In this document: one piece after another, positions 5,755-12,142 of the stretch
Position numbering within the stretch: the stretch's first letter is position 1
How the letters are laid out: every line of letters begins with the position of its first letter
From: CAZBUH01 sp964495095
GTDB lineage: Bacteria > Bacillota > Clostridia > Oscillospirales > Oscillospiraceae
Direction of reading: 5' to 3'
Assembly: GCA_964495095.1 (NCBI GenBank)
Contig: CAZBUH010000029.1
Location: 1-21,394, forward strand
DNA: 21,394 nucleotides
The notes under the pieces: model-generated
What the model saw: only the letters and a program-made list of their open reading frames with translations
What the model was told of the DNA's origin: nothing
The model's database searches: none
Made by a program: the position numbers and the translations under genes

Positions 5755-7707
5755 ATGAGCTTTAACACACATTTCCCGCATCTTTTCACTCCCCTGAGGG
5801 TAGGGCCGCTGATTTTCCCCAACAGGATAATGTCGGCCCCAACCTCTCTGGCGGAGCTGAGCCCCGAGGAATTTCTGGCGCCGGAGAACATCGCCTACTA
5901 CAAAATGCGGGCCTCCGGCGGGGCGTCTCTTGTGACGATAGGAGACTGCATTGTGGATATCGGCACCGGAAAATCCCATCCGAAGCAGCTTGCCCTGAAC
6001 GATGAAAACGCCGTCCCCTCTCTCACTCTGGCCTGTGACGCTATCCACTCCCAGGGGGCATATGCCTCTGTGGAGATTGACCACGGCGGTGAGCTGAGCG
6101 CACCGGAATTTCTGGCTCCGGGTGAGACGCCCTTCGGCCCCAGCGATTTTGTGGATGAATGGGGCGACCATATCCGGGAGATGACCCGGGAGGATATGGA
6201 GCGCATAGCCGACTGCTACGCCGAGGCGGCACTGCGGGCAAAGCGCTGCGGCTTCGACATGGTAATGCTGCACGGTGGCCACGGCTGGCTGCTGCACCAG
6301 TTTATCTCCCCGCTGTCAAATAAGCGCACAGACGAGTTCGGCGGCAGCCTGGAAAACCGCGCCCGCTTCCCGCTTATGGTAATAGACCGGGTGCGACGGG
6401 CGGTGGGGAAAAATTTCCCCATAGAATACAGAATGAGCGCCGTTGAGTTCGTGGAGGGCGGCTATGACATTGAGACGGGCGTGGCCCTTGCAAAGCTTAT
6501 AGACGGCAGGGTGGATCTTATCCATGTTTCCGCCGGTACCCAGAAGGTGCCCTATTCCGCGGTGCTGATGCACCCGCCCATATTTTCACCCGACGGGCCG
6601 TTTGTGGAATACGCAAGGGAGATAAAGAGAAATGTCAGCACCCCCGTAGTGGTGGTGGGCGCTCTCAGTGACCCGAAAATGATGGAGGAAATAATAGCCT
6701 CCGGCGCGGCGGATGCGGTAGCTATAGGCAGGGCACTGCTGGCGGACCCATATCTGCCCCTGAAGGCCGCCCGGGGCCGGGAGGAGGACATTACGCCCTG
6801 CCTCAGATGCCTGGAGTGCGAGGGCAGTATGCACGACACACGGACGGTGCGCTGCGCCGTAAACCCGGAGATAGGCCGGGAGGCGGAGGCCATGGCCCCA
6901 AAGCCCCCGGTGCCCTCCAGAAAGGTGCTTATCGCCGGCGGCGGCCCCGCCGGAATGGAGGCCGCCGTGATCGCCGTCGGACGCGGCCATCAGGTGATAC
7001 TCTGTGAAAAGGGCGACCATCCCGGGGCCGCTCTGGATTTTGCCGGCGGCATAGATTTTAAGGAGAAAATCGATAAATTCAGCGCATGCCTTGCCCGGCG
7101 GGTGAAAAATTCCAATGTCGAGCTGCGGCTTAACACGGAAGTCACACCGGAGCTTGTAAGGGCCGAGGCCCCCGACGTGCTGATTATCGCAGTTGGGGCC
7201 CAGGCGCTGAAGCCGCCCATACCCGGCCTTAACGACGATAACGTCCTATGGGGCACAAATCTGGACCACGGGGAGATAATCCGGAAAAAATCCTGCATCG
7301 TTATCGGCGGCGGGCTGGTGGGCTGTGAAACCGCCCTGTACCTTGCCCGGAACGGGGTGAAGACTTCTATTATAGAGATGCGCGGCGAAGCTGCCCCGGA
7401 CTGCAGCTTCATGCACCGGATTGCACTGCTGGAGGAGCTGCGGAAGGCCGGAGTAGAGCTGCACACTTCAAAAAGGTGCGTCAAAGTTGAAAAGGGCCGC
7501 GTATTTGCCGAGGACGGGGACGGGAAGGAGATATGCTATGAGGCGGAGGAGATAATTTCCGCCATGGGCATGGCTCCCAGAACCGGCGCGGTGGAGTCCC
7601 TTGCGGGCATAGTCCCCGAGACCCGCATAATTGGCGACTGCGCCAAAAGCGGAAAGATACTGAACGCCATGCGGAACGGATATGACGCGGCCATGAGCAT
7701 AAAATAA
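5755..7707 (+). CDS. Old Yellow Enzyme-type Fe-S flavoprotein (2,4-dienoyl-CoA reductase/enoate reductase/BaiCD-BaiH-like)
   Basis: This 650-residue enzyme has the full three-domain layout. An FMN TIM barrel spans about 1-340, with HGGHGW (173-178) and SNKRTDEFGGSLENR. A [4Fe-4S] site follows, with cysteines at 349, 352, 355 and 367. Then come an FAD-binding Rossmann motif (GGGPAGMEAA, near 395) and an NAD(P) motif (GGGLVGCE, near 518). Such enzymes reduce activated C=C bonds of enoyl-CoAs, cinnamates, steroids or polyphenols with NAD(P)H. The OYE/YqjM proton-donor tyrosine of HxxHxY is tryptophan here (Trp178). The Cys spacing CX2CX2CX11C is closer to trimethylamine dehydrogenase than to E. 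coli FadH (CX2CX3C). I chose ATG 5755 after GGAGGA (5745-5750) over ATG 5743, which lies within that site. It is the last gene before a strong terminator. Enzyme class is sure, substrate unknown. Confidence 0.93.
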   Translation: MSFNTHFPHLFTPLRVGPLIFPNRIMSAPTSLAELSPEEFLAPENIAYYKMRASGGASLVTIGDCIVDIGTGKSHPKQLALNDENAVPSLTLACDAIHSQGAYASVEIDHGGELSAPEFLAPGETPFGPSDFVDEWGDHIREMTREDMERIADCYAEAALRAKRCGFDMVMLHGGHGWLLHQFISPLSNKRTDEFGGSLENRARFPLMVIDRVRRAVGKNFPIEYRMSAVEFVEGGYDIETGVALAKLIDGRVDLIHVSAGTQKVPYSAVLMHPPIFSPDGPFVEYAREIKRNVSTPVVVVGALSDPKMMEEIIASGAADAVAIGRALLADPYLPLKAARGREEDITPCLRCLECEGSMHDTRTVRCAVNPEIGREAEAMAPKPPVPSRKVLIAGGGPAGMEAAVIAVGRGHQVILCEKGDHPGAALDFAGGIDFKEKIDKFSACLARRVKNSNVELRLNTEVTPELVRAEAPDVLIIAVGAQALKPPIPGLNDDNVLWGTNLDHGEIIRKKSCIVIGGGLVGCETALYLARNGVKTSIIEMRGEAAPDCSFMHRIALLEELRKAGVELHTSKRCVKVEKGRVFAEDGDGKEICYEAEEIISAMGMAPRTGAVESLAGIVPETRIIGDCAKSGKILNAMRNGYDAAMSIK

Positions 7708-7716
7708 ATCAGGAAA

Positions 7717-7748
7717 GCATCTGAGAACATGGCCTCAGATGCTTTTTT
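7717..7748 (+). terminator. Rho-independent terminator of the mocR-OYE operon
   Basis: A 9-bp stem, GCATCTGAG (7717-7725) with CTCAGATGC (7734-7742), has an 8-base loop and is followed by six T. It lies 10 bases after the OYE stop codon. Flanking AAA/TTT extends the stem. Confidence 0.92.
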
Positions 7749-7767
7749 GCAGCTTTACCGTTAATAA

Positions 7768-7813
7768 AATACTCCGGCGCGGGGAATTTTCCCGCGCCGG
7801 AGTATTGTTTTTT
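7768..7813 (-). terminator. Terminator of galE, probably bidirectional
   Basis: A perfect 16-bp stem, AATACTCCGGCGCGGG (7768-7783) with its complement at 7791-7806, has a 7-base loop. It begins just past the galE stop on the minus strand, where the following bases are T-rich (TTTATTAA). On the plus strand it is followed by TGTTTTTTA, so it can also back up the terminator at 7717. Confidence 0.85.
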
Positions 7814-8825
7814 ATTCCTTATTTTCAGCGGACTTTCTGGCGAAATTCCAGGTGTCGCGGCACATGTCCTCAATACCCAGCTCCGTTTCCCAGCCCAGAA
7901 GTTCCTTGGCCTTTTCCGCGTCGGCGTAAAAGGCGGGCAGGTCGCCGGCACGGCGGCCGCCTATTTTATAGGGCACCGGGACGCCGTTTACGCTCTGGAA
8001 GGCGTTTACAAGCTCCAGGACGCTGACCGGTTTTCCGGCCCCCAGGTTTATGGCCTCCACGCCGCTGTGCTCCATTGCGTACTCCAGCGCCTTAAGATGA
8101 CCCCGGGCAAGATCCGTCACGTGGAGGTAATCCCGCTGGCAGGTGCCGTCCGGCGTGGGATAGTCGCCGCCGAAGATGGTGAGCTCCTTGAGCTCCCCGG
8201 TGGCCACCCTGCCGATATAGGGCATCAGATTGTTGGGGATGCCGTTGGGGTCGTCGCCCAGCAGCCCGCTCTTGTGAGCGCCCACAGGGTTAAAATATCT
8301 GAGAAGTATGGCGCAGAAATCGGGATTTACCGCGGCGTAGTCCTTTAAAATCTGCTCTATCATGATTTTCGTCCAGCCATAGGGGTTGGAGGCGGAGCCT
8401 GTTTTCATCGTCTCCACATAGGGTATGCCGTTTTCGGGGCCGTACACCGTGGCGGAGGATGAAAACACGAATTTTTTGCAGCCGAACTCCTCCATGACGC
8501 TCATAAGCGAGATGGTGCCCACCAGATTGTTTTCGTAGTATTTAAGCGGTATCTGGCAGCTCTGACCCACGGCCTTAAAGCCGGCGAAATGGATGACCGC
8601 GTCGATGGCGTTCTCCCTGAAAACGCCCCTCAGGGCCTCCCGGTCCTTAATATCTATCTTATAAAATACCGGCTTTTTCCCGGTTATTTTTTCGATGCGC
8701 TCCGGTACGTCGGCCCTGGCGTTTGAGAGGTCGTCGGCAATTATAACGCTGTAGCCGGAGTCCAAAAGCTCCACGCATGTGCTGCTGCCTATATATCCGG
8801 CGCCGCCGGTTACGAGAATATTCAC
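7812..8825 (-). CDS. galE: UDP-glucose 4-epimerase
   Basis: GalE interconverts UDP-glucose and UDP-galactose with bound NAD in the cytoplasm, feeding galactose use (Leloir pathway) and polysaccharide synthesis. The protein has the N-terminal NAD motif TGGAGYIGS (6-14), SSSATVYG with Ser124, the catalytic pair Tyr149/Lys153 (NPYGWTK), and the LRYFNPVGAH and GTCQRDYLHVTDLA blocks. At 337 residues it matches the usual family length. I start it at GTG 8825, 8 bases after GGAGG. The longer open frame to 9050 would run through the promoter and lacks family similarity. It is a single-gene unit, divergent from the Dabb-domain gene. There is no galK or galT beside it. Confidence 0.97.
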   Translation of the reverse strand: MNILVTGGAGYIGSSTCVELLDSGYSVIIADDLSNARADVPERIEKITGKKPVFYKIDIKDREALRGVFRENAIDAVIHFAGFKAVGQSCQIPLKYYENNLVGTISLMSVMEEFGCKKFVFSSSATVYGPENGIPYVETMKTGSASNPYGWTKIMIEQILKDYAAVNPDFCAILLRYFNPVGAHKSGLLGDDPNGIPNNLMPYIGRVATGELKELTIFGGDYPTPDGTCQRDYLHVTDLARGHLKALEYAMEHSGVEAINLGAGKPVSVLELVNAFQSVNGVPVPYKIGGRRAGDLPAFYADAEKAKELLGWETELGIEDMCRDTWNFARKSAENKE

Positions 8826-8871
8826 GCTCTGTTCCTCCATTTCGTTTGCGGCTCCGGCCGCCTTCTTTCTC

Positions 8872-8900
8872 AGTATACCATTTATGCGCCCGTTAGTAAA
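8872..8900 (-). promoter_or_regulatory. SigA promoter of galE
   Basis: On the minus strand, TTTACT (8900-8895), a 17-base spacer and TATACT (8877-8872) lie about 45 bases upstream of the GTG start. Confidence 0.6.
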
Positions 8901-8960
8901 TACATATTTTCGCAAAAGCGGCGCCCCCGCGGCTTTGTTATGCAGTGAGCTTATGCCCGC

Positions 8961-8985
8961 CGCCTGTAAAATGATTTTACAGGCG
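8961..8985. promoter_or_regulatory. Perfect 25-bp palindromic operator candidate between galE and the Dabb gene
   Basis: The 12-base arm CGCCTGTAAAAT (8961-8972) and its exact complement ATTTTACAGGCG (8974-8985) flank a single central G. The right arm contains the TTTACA -35 box of the Dabb promoter, so a bound dimer would block or modulate that promoter. No T-run follows, so it is not a terminator. It lies about 60 bases upstream of the galE -35 box. The cognate regulator cannot be named. Confidence 0.72.
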
Positions 8986-9004
8986 AGGAAAGCTGTGGTA
9001 AAAT
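8976..9004 (+). promoter_or_regulatory. SigA promoter of the Dabb-domain gene
   Basis: TTTACA (8976-8981) and TAAAAT (8999-9004) are 17 bases apart. The -35 box is embedded in the 25-bp palindrome at 8961-8985. Confidence 0.65.
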
Positions 9005-9088
9005 GGCTGTAATATCCCGCGCCGGCTTTAAGGCCGGGAGATACAGCCAAACCGCAGCCTGTAAATTTTCAGTGAGGTGAATGAAATG

Positions 9089-9406
9089 ATGTACCATATT
9101 TCAATGTTCCGGGTAAAGCCGGAGCACAGGAATGAGAAATCCCTGAACGAAGTGATAGAACTGCTGCGCAGGGTGCCGGAGGGAGTCCGGGGCGTGGCCA
9201 GCTACGAAATCGGCCGCAGGCAGCCCCCGGAGATGCCGGAGGGCAGGCCCTCGGACGTTACGTTCTACGACATAATCCAGCGGGTGGGCTTTGAAAGCCG
9301 TGAAGCCTGCGACGGCTATGTGCCCTCCCGGGGCCACACGGAGTTTCTCAAAGCCTCCTCAAAGTATATGGAGAACGTGGCCGTGCTGGATTATGAGGAG
9401 GTTTAG
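9089..9406 (+). CDS. Dabb (stress-responsive alpha/beta barrel) domain protein
   Basis: This 105-residue protein matches the Dabb family: an opening strand YHISMFRVKP, a helix, then the characteristic DIIQRVGFESREACDGYVPSRGHTEFLK and a final strand VAVLDYE. Dabb proteins are dimeric ferredoxin-like barrels. Some are polyketide or olivetolic acid cyclases or monooxygenase-like, and most bacterial ones have no known reaction. ATG 9089 lies 8 bases after GAGGTGA (9074-9080). ATG 9086 is the alternative, and the GTG at 9077 lies inside the ribosome site. It is a single-gene unit with its own promoter and palindromic operator, ending at the shared terminator. Its partner and substrate are unknown. 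Confidence 0.85.
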   Translation: MYHISMFRVKPEHRNEKSLNEVIELLRRVPEGVRGVASYEIGRRQPPEMPEGRPSDVTFYDIIQRVGFESREACDGYVPSRGHTEFLKASSKYMENVAVLDYEEV

Positions 9407-9499
9407 CGCTTTAAGGCCCATTTTCCTCCGCGCTGCTTTTTATCGGCGGTTTAGTAAAAAGCATTATCCTATATAAGCACATAAAGTATTAATACTGCG

Positions 9500-9540
9500 A
9501 AAAAATGCCGGATGGCCCTGAAGCCATCCGGCACTTTTTA
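9500..9540. terminator. Bidirectional terminator between the Dabb gene (+) and the aro operon (-)
   Basis: An 11-bp perfect stem, TGCCGGATGGC (9506-9516) with GCCATCCGGCA (9523-9533), has a 6-base loop. It is flanked by AAAAAA on the left and CTTTTTATTTT on the right. It ends the convergent Dabb and aroQ transcripts. Confidence 0.93.
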
Positions 9541-9542
9541 TT

Positions 9543-9971
9543 TTACTCCTTCATAAGAAACGCCGACAGCGCCAGCGCGTAGGAGTCCGCGCCGAAGCCC
9601 GATATGCTCCCCATGCAGACGGGGGCGATATAGGAGTGGTGGCGGAATTCCTCTCTTGCAAAGACGTTTGAGAGATGCACCTCTATTACCGGTATTTTTA
9701 TGGCGGCTATTGCATCCCTGAGGGCCACGGAGGTGTGCGTATATGCCCCGGCGTTTAATATGACGCCGTCGTAGTTCCCCACGGCCTCGTGGAGCTTGTC
9801 CACCAGGTCGCCCTCGTGGTTTGACTGGTAGTCGTCCAGCTCCGCCCCGGCCATCTGGGCCGTGAGCTTCAGCCGCTTAACTATCGTCTCCAGCGTGGTG
9901 TCCCCGTATATACCCGGCTCCCGCATACCCAGGAGATTCAGGTTGGGGCCGTTCATAAGCAGAATTTTCAT
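9543..9971 (-). CDS. aroQ: 3-dehydroquinate dehydratase, type II
   Basis: The enzyme dehydrates 3-dehydroquinate to 3-dehydroshikimate (step 3 of the shikimate pathway) as a dodecamer of small subunits. The 142-residue protein has the type II signature NGPNLNLLGMREPGIYG with catalytic Tyr22, then NHEGDLVD, LNAGAYTHTSVALRDA and EVHLSNVFAREEFRHHS with the active-site histidine. Length and motifs are typical. Its ATG overlaps the pheA stop (ATGA), so it is the last, coupled cistron of the aro operon, 10 bases before the terminator hairpin. It is unrelated to the AroQ-class chorismate mutase domain in pheA despite the similar name. Confidence 0.97.
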   Translation of the reverse strand: MKILLMNGPNLNLLGMREPGIYGDTTLETIVKRLKLTAQMAGAELDDYQSNHEGDLVDKLHEAVGNYDGVILNAGAYTHTSVALRDAIAAIKIPVIEVHLSNVFAREEFRHHSYIAPVCMGSISGFGADSYALALSAFLMKE

Positions 9972-11107
9972 CTCTGTTCCGTTTCCTCTTTGTAGCAGCC
10001 CAGTACGTCCAGATAGCTGCAGCAGGCGGAGAGCTGCCGCAGGGCGTTCTGCACATGCTCGTCCATGACGCTGCCCTCTATATCGCAGTAGAAGCAGTAT
10101 TTGCCGTCACCGACGGGCCTGGATTCCAGCCGCTTTATGTTTATATTCTCGCTGACTATGGGGAACAGCGCGTCCATCAGAGCGCCGCTCCTGTGGGCGG
10201 TGCGGAAAATGAGGCTTACGGTGTCGCAGCTATCATCGTACTCCGGTGTGCCGGAGATGAGTATGAAGCGGGTCTTGTTCGTAAGGTCGTTTACAATGTC
10301 GGGAGCCAGGATAGCAAGCCCGTTAAGCTCCGCGGCGCGCCGGGAGCCGATGGCCGCCAGCTTCTTATTGCCGCCCTGGGCCACCATCTGGGCCGCCACC
10401 GCAGTGTTGCGGCAGGCGGTCTGCTCCCAGCCCCTGCCACGGAGATATTTGCTGCACTGCTTAAACCCCTCCGGATGGGAGAAAACCTGGCGGATATTGT
10501 CAAGCCGGGCTCCGGGCAGCGCCATAAGGCACTGCATGACGGTGACCCAGGTCTGGCCGATGATATAGCAGCCGTATTTCCTGAGAAGGTCGTGTACATC
10601 ACCGATGCCGCCCGTCTGGGAATTTTCTATGGGCACCACGCCGTAATCCACCTGGCGGTCCTTTACGGCGGCGAAAACATCCTCAAAATCGGTCATGTTC
10701 TGAAGCTCCGCCGAGCGGAAGAGCTGCAGGCACGCCTGCTCGCCCCAGGCGCCCCTGACGCCCTGGAAGCCCACCTTCACGCTGCCGTTCATGGGCTGCC
10801 CCGGCTCGGGGAAGTAGTATTCGTCGGAGCTTCCGTATAATTTAAGCCTCTGGCGGGACTTTGAAAGCCCCATAATGGAGCGCATAAACGTGGCGGCCTC
10901 CCCGGCCAGCTTCCCGTCAACCCGGGACACGGCGCTGTTTACCACCTGGTCCTCGCGCCTGGAGTCTACAAGAGAGATATTGCACTCGCTCTTTATCTCA
11001 GCAACCTGATCCGCCAGGGCCATCCTCTGGCTGAAAAGACCTATGAGCTTTTCGTCTATTTTGTCTATTTCACTTCGCACAGCGGCGAGCTTTTCATTTT
11101 CTGCCAT
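9968..11107 (-). CDS. pheA: Bifunctional chorismate mutase/prephenate dehydratase (P-protein)
   Basis: The protein converts chorismate to prephenate and then to phenylpyruvate, committing carbon to phenylalanine. Residues 1-90 are an AroQ-class helical chorismate mutase (RSEIDKIDEKLIGLFSQRMALADQVAEIK). The prephenate dehydratase domain runs from about 111 to 285 (VGFQGVRGAWGEQA, VVPIENSQTGG, catalytic TRF at 279-281). The C-terminal ACT domain (about 295-375) has GAL at 308-310 and ESRP at 328-331, the phenylalanine-binding motifs, so feedback inhibition by Phe is expected. At 379 residues it is a full P-protein. The usual GTFS/GAYS element of the dehydratase entry loop reads GAWG here. AGGGAGG lies 8 bases before the ATG. 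The gap to aroF is 16 bases and the end overlaps aroQ. Confidence 0.96.
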   Translation of the reverse strand: MAENEKLAAVRSEIDKIDEKLIGLFSQRMALADQVAEIKSECNISLVDSRREDQVVNSAVSRVDGKLAGEAATFMRSIMGLSKSRQRLKLYGSSDEYYFPEPGQPMNGSVKVGFQGVRGAWGEQACLQLFRSAELQNMTDFEDVFAAVKDRQVDYGVVPIENSQTGGIGDVHDLLRKYGCYIIGQTWVTVMQCLMALPGARLDNIRQVFSHPEGFKQCSKYLRGRGWEQTACRNTAVAAQMVAQGGNKKLAAIGSRRAAELNGLAILAPDIVNDLTNKTRFILISGTPEYDDSCDTVSLIFRTAHRSGALMDALFPIVSENINIKRLESRPVGDGKYCFYCDIEGSVMDEHVQNALRQLSACCSYLDVLGCYKEETEQR

Positions 11108-11123
11108 CTAAAAAACCTCCCTT

Positions 11124-12140
11124 TTACTGGATAGCCTCGTGGACCTTGCTGAGCCGCTTCATAAGCCTGTGGAAAACCTCAGGCGTCAGCGACTGGGCCC
11201 CGTCGCACAGGGCGCACTGGGGCGCGTTGTGCACCTCTATTATAAGGCCGTCGGCTCCCGCCGCCACAGCCGCCAGGGCCATAGGCTCCACAAGATTCCA
11301 GTAACCTGTGCCGTGGGACGGGTCAACAATGACCGGCAGGTGCGTCTTTTCCTTAAGCACCGGCACGGCGGAGAGGTCAAGGGTGTTTCTCGTAGCCGTC
11401 TCAAAGGTGCGGATTCCGCGCTCGCACAGCATAACGTCGGTTGTGCCGCCGGACATAATGTACTCCGCCGCCATAAGCAGCTCCTCGATGGTGTTTGCAA
11501 GGCCCCGCTTTAAAAGCACGGGCTTTTTGAGCTTGCCCACTTCCCGCAGAAGGGTGAAGTTCTGCATATTTCTGGTGCCTATCTGGATTATATCCACGTC
11601 CCGTTCAAAAACGTCCAGATAATCAGTGCTCATAAGCTCAGTCACAACGGGAAGGCCCGTTTTCTGCCTTGCCATTTTCAGAAGCTCAAGGCCGTCCAGA
11701 CCCATGCCCTGGAAGGAGTAGGGCGAGCTTCTGGGCTTGAAGGCGCCGCCCCGGAGGAAGGAGGCCCCCGACGCCGCCACATCCCGGGCCACGGAGAGTA
11801 TCTGCTCCTCGCTCTCAACGGAGCAGGGGCCGGCCATAACGGCCAGTCCGCCGTCGCCTATTTTCCTGCCCTTTACGTCTATTACGGTGTTGTCCGGGTG
11901 GAATTTCCGTCCTGCCAGCTTATACGGCTCAGACACCTTCATAACGGACTCCACTATGTCCATTCTGGAGAACTGGTCCCTGTCGATGTGGGAGGTGTCG
12001 CCGGCGAGACCTATCATGTGGGTCTTGCCGCCCTCCTTCTCGCTGTTTATCTGCTGGGCCACAAGGCCCATTTTCTGCACCCGCTCAACAAGGGCCGCTA
12101 TCTGTTCGTCTTTTGCTTCAGGTCTTAAAACTAGAATCAT
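11124..12140 (-). CDS. aroF: 3-deoxy-D-arabino-heptulosonate 7-phosphate (DAHP) synthase, type I-beta
   Basis: This is the first enzyme of the shikimate pathway, condensing PEP and erythrose-4-phosphate. Residues 1-70 form the small ferredoxin-like regulatory domain of the Thermotoga/Bacillus-type enzymes, and the TIM barrel follows. Visible metal and substrate residues are Cys106 (AGPCS), KPR at 135-137, GTRNMQN at 188-194, KRG at 211, His276 (DPSHGT), Glu302 and Asp313. Its 338 residues are normal for the class. There is no fused chorismate mutase. The N-terminal domain suggests feedback control by an aromatic amino acid. It starts 9 bases after AAGGAG and only 2 bases after the stop of the aroK/aroE gene. 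The symbol follows common Bacillota usage (aroF/aroA vary between databases). Confidence 0.96.
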   Translation of the reverse strand: MILVLRPEAKDEQIAALVERVQKMGLVAQQINSEKEGGKTHMIGLAGDTSHIDRDQFSRMDIVESVMKVSEPYKLAGRKFHPDNTVIDVKGRKIGDGGLAVMAGPCSVESEEQILSVARDVAASGASFLRGGAFKPRSSPYSFQGMGLDGLELLKMARQKTGLPVVTELMSTDYLDVFERDVDIIQIGTRNMQNFTLLREVGKLKKPVLLKRGLANTIEELLMAAEYIMSGGTTDVMLCERGIRTFETATRNTLDLSAVPVLKEKTHLPVIVDPSHGTGYWNLVEPMALAAVAAGADGLIIEVHNAPQCALCDGAQSLTPEVFHRLMKRLSKVHEAIQ

Positions 12141-12142
12141 TT

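Noticed and set aside
8965..8981. A TyrR box (TGTAAA-N6-TTTACA) controlling aromatic genes.
   Set aside because: The spacing here is N5, TyrR is known from Gammaproteobacteria, and the site sits at galE and the Dabb gene rather than at the aro promoter.
8826..9050. A longer galE start giving a 412-residue protein.
   Set aside because: The extension covers the galE promoter and the 25-bp palindrome. The GTG at 8825 has a good ribosome site and gives the family length.
10055..10840. A 261-codon plus-strand open frame across pheA.
   Set aside because: It is antisense to a clear bifunctional pheA, has no ribosome site, and its translation shows no family motifs.
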